Shown here: piece by piece, positions 5,157-6,490 of the stretch
Layout: the number at the start of each line of letters is the position of its first letter
Position numbering within the stretch: the stretch's first letter is position 1
Assembly (NCBI GenBank): GCA_958429225.1
Contig: CAUAJB010000084.1
Location: forward strand, 1 to 6,490
Origin: an uncultured Collinsella sp.
GTDB taxonomy: Bacteria; Actinomycetota; Coriobacteriia; Coriobacteriales; Coriobacteriaceae
Reading direction: 5' to 3'
DNA length: 6,490 nt
Position numbers and translations under genes: made by a program
The notes under the pieces: generated by a model
What the model saw: only the letters and a program-made list of their open reading frames with translations
Told to the model about the DNA's origin: nothing
The model's database searches: none

Positions 5157-6386
5157 ATGGATCGAAATCAACTCGACCCCAGTGTCCCCAGCACCACGGA
5201 GGCCAAGAAGATCCCCCTTATCATCAAGGTCTACGCAGTCCTGTGCACCCTATCTGGCGTGGGCACGCTCCCGTCAGTCGCCGTCTTTATGTGGCAGGTC
5301 ATCACCGCACTCATTAACGGCAACGTCGCCGCTAAGCTCGGTGATAACACCCTAGTCGCGGTTGGCCTTATCGTCGCCGGCATTATGCTCTCGGCGGCAA
5401 GCGCGATCATCTTGATCGTCTTTGGCCTGGACCTCATCAAGGACCAGCGGCGCAATGCCGCCCGCCTGTCTTACGTCCTCATCGCATTTACCGTCGTGGA
5501 GCTTTTAGTTGACGTGATGCTCCAGGGCATCGGACCCTTCCTGCTGCGCCCCGCCGTCCAGCTTGTCATCCTCATTGCGCTGTCGGCCACCGTCGACCCC
5601 ACGCTACGCCAGGAGCGCGAACTGCAGCGCCGTCTGCAAGAGATGCTCGACCGCGATGCCGCCGCCGAGGGGATGCTCGGCCGCGACGAAACCGGCGAGG
5701 GCTACATCAAGCTCAACTACTTCAACCTGTTCTGGGTATTCTTCGTCTGCAGCGTGTTAGGTCTCATTCTCGAGGAAGTCTGGCATATGGTCGTCGTCGA
5801 TCCCGGCGTCTATCAGGACCGTGCCGGTATGCTATTTGGCCCCTTTAGCCCCATCTACGGATTTGGCGCGGTGCTCATGACCATGGCGCTCAACCGCTTC
5901 TATAAAAAGAATCCTCTGATCATTTTCCTGGTAAGTGCCCTGATCGGCGGCGCTTTCGAGGTGTTTGTAGGCTGGTTTATGCAGACCTCATTTGGCGTGG
6001 TGTCGTGGAGCTATTCACACATTAGGCTATTCGGCATGCCCGATCCCATCGCGGTATTGACCGGGGGACGCACATGCACGCCGTTTGCCTGCATGTGGGG
6101 CCTGGGTGGCCTCATCTGGATCAAGGTCTTGCTGCCGCGCCTGCTTAAGCTCATCAATATGATTCCATGGAAACGCCGCTACTCTGCTACCGTCATCCTG
6201 ACCGCCGTCATGTTGATCGACGGCGTCATGACGTTGCAATCGCTCGACTATTGGTATCAGCGCGTCAACGGAACCGTTCGAAATATTCCCGTCGCACAGT
6301 TCTATGACAAGCATTTCGATAACGAATATATGGAGAACCGTTTTCAGAGTATGACCATGAGCCCCAAGGACGCCACACGCGTGTAG
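5157..6386 (+). CDS. Multi-span membrane protein of the putative ABC transporter permease (CmpB-like) family
   Basis: The 409-residue protein has two membrane parts. The first (residues about 20-146) has four hydrophobic segments, near 20-50, 65-93, 102-122 and 128-145, and matches no family I know. A charged, probably helical linker follows (148-182, RQERELQRRLQEMLDRD). The second part matches the CmpB-like permease family: YFNLFWVFFVCSVLGLILEE (188-207), GMLFGPFSPIYGFGAVLM (224-241), FLVSALIGGAFEVFVGWFMQ (257-276), SWSYSHIRLF (283-292), GRTCTPFACMWGLGGLIWI (304-322), then a last span near 343-360. About nine residues between YSHIRLF and GRTC (293-301) look inserted. Despite the family name, no ATPase partner is nearby and no transport role is proven. 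The start is set by GAAAGG six bases upstream. It is transcribed alone, away from purF, with a hairpin terminator downstream. Confidence 0.83.
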   Translation: MDRNQLDPSVPSTTEAKKIPLIIKVYAVLCTLSGVGTLPSVAVFMWQVITALINGNVAAKLGDNTLVAVGLIVAGIMLSAASAIILIVFGLDLIKDQRRNAARLSYVLIAFTVVELLVDVMLQGIGPFLLRPAVQLVILIALSATVDPTLRQERELQRRLQEMLDRDAAAEGMLGRDETGEGYIKLNYFNLFWVFFVCSVLGLILEEVWHMVVVDPGVYQDRAGMLFGPFSPIYGFGAVLMTMALNRFYKKNPLIIFLVSALIGGAFEVFVGWFMQTSFGVVSWSYSHIRLFGMPDPIAVLTGGRTCTPFACMWGLGGLIWIKVLLPRLLKLINMIPWKRRYSATVILTAVMLIDGVMTLQSLDYWYQRVNGTVRNIPVAQFYDKHFDNEYMENRFQSMTMSPKDATRV

Positions 6387-6441
6387 CAAACGCCAGAGCA
6401 AAATAGCTCCAACACATCAAAGCCCGCTGGCAGATTGAACT

Positions 6442-6482
6442 GCCTCCCATTTCTTGGACATGAGAAATGGGAGGCTTTCTTT
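6442..6482 (+). terminator. Perfect 13-bp hairpin with U-rich tail, terminator of the membrane-protein gene
   Basis: GCCTCCCATTTCT (6442-6454) pairs without mismatch with AGAAATGGGAGGC (6463-6475) around an eight-base loop, and TTTCTTT follows directly. It lies 55 bases past the stop codon of the permease-like gene and is a good intrinsic terminator. The 3' arm also contains GGGAGG, a ribosome-binding sequence eight bases before an ATG at 6483, so the same hairpin would hide that site in read-through RNA. Confidence 0.72.
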
Positions 6483-6490
6483 ATGCGCGT
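6483..6490 (+). CDS. Possible start of a gene cut by the right edge (first two codons and part of a third)
   Basis: ATG CGC GT lies eight bases after GGGAGG (6469-6474), a strong ribosome site with acceptable spacing. Only Met-Arg and most of a third codon (GTN, valine) are visible, so no function can be read. If 6436 is an insertion-sequence end, this would be the first transposase ORF (OrfA). If not, it may be chance, since the ribosome site is also the 3' arm of a terminator-like hairpin. Confidence 0.3.

Larger units (their letters stand above)
6436..6490 (+). mobile_element. Possible left end of an IS3-family (IS150-like) insertion sequence, cut by the window edge
   Basis: From 6436 the sequence starts TGAACTGCCTCCCATTTCT and soon reads TTGGACATGAG. 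This resembles the terminal repeats of IS150-group elements, which begin with TG and carry a TGGACA block. An inverted repeat and then a ribosome site with a start codon follow within 50 bases, as at the 5' end of such elements. The rest of the element, including the transposase, would lie outside the window. The match is from memory of the family's general pattern, not an alignment, and an ordinary terminator would explain the hairpin equally well. Confidence 0.35.

Noticed and set aside
4859..5355. Plus-strand open frames (4859-5317 and 4978-5355) in the divergent region
   Set aside because: They enter the membrane-protein gene in other frames, have Arg/Ser/Pro-rich sequence without domains and lack convincing ribosome sites.

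Overview
The window is GC-rich bacterial DNA that looks like a member of the Coriobacteriia, probably Collinsella or a close relative. That placement is inferred from the overall codon style, the purF-purM-purN order, a permease with the CmpB-like domain common in this group and in Firmicutes, and the GGGGACAG-type repeats. No search was possible, so the genus is a best guess.

From left to right: positions 1-396 hold the first 132 codons of a minus-strand gene for a membrane-anchored or lipoprotein-like SurA-type foldase (peptidyl-prolyl isomerase family), cut off by the window edge. Positions 397-620 are non-coding and dense in repeats: an 18-bp imperfect direct repeat (TTGGTGCA followed by GGGGACAG), a small perfect hairpin, and a long nested inverted repeat. 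Positions 621-1085 (minus) encode a stand-alone PTS EIIA protein of the galactitol/fructose type. A convincing rho-independent terminator at 1163-1205 separates it from the purine genes.

Positions 1238-4860 (minus) are a three-gene purine cluster transcribed purF, purM, purN. PurF makes 5-phosphoribosylamine from PRPP and glutamine (step 1). PurN formylates GAR (step 3). PurM closes FGAM to AIR (step 5). purM and purN overlap by 11 bp, so they are probably translationally coupled. purF and purM are separated by 157 bp carrying three hairpins, one of them terminator-like and related in sequence to the left-hand repeats, so purM and purN may be partly uncoupled from purF.

A divergent intergenic region (4861-5156) follows, with a good -10 box for purF and a dyad symmetry just before the next gene. 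Positions 5157-6386 (plus) encode a 409-residue multi-span membrane protein of the 'putative ABC transporter permease' (CmpB-like) family with an extra N-terminal membrane domain. The window closes with a perfect 13-bp hairpin (6442-6475). It may be that gene's terminator, and it also resembles the left end of an IS3-family insertion sequence whose first ORF would start at 6483.

Most of the window is ordinary housekeeping and membrane-protein coding. The parts most worth a second look are the repeat elements (463-606 and 3151-3191), the double start and internal insertion of PurF, and the possible insertion-sequence end at the right edge. I see no evidence for a new multi-gene system here.
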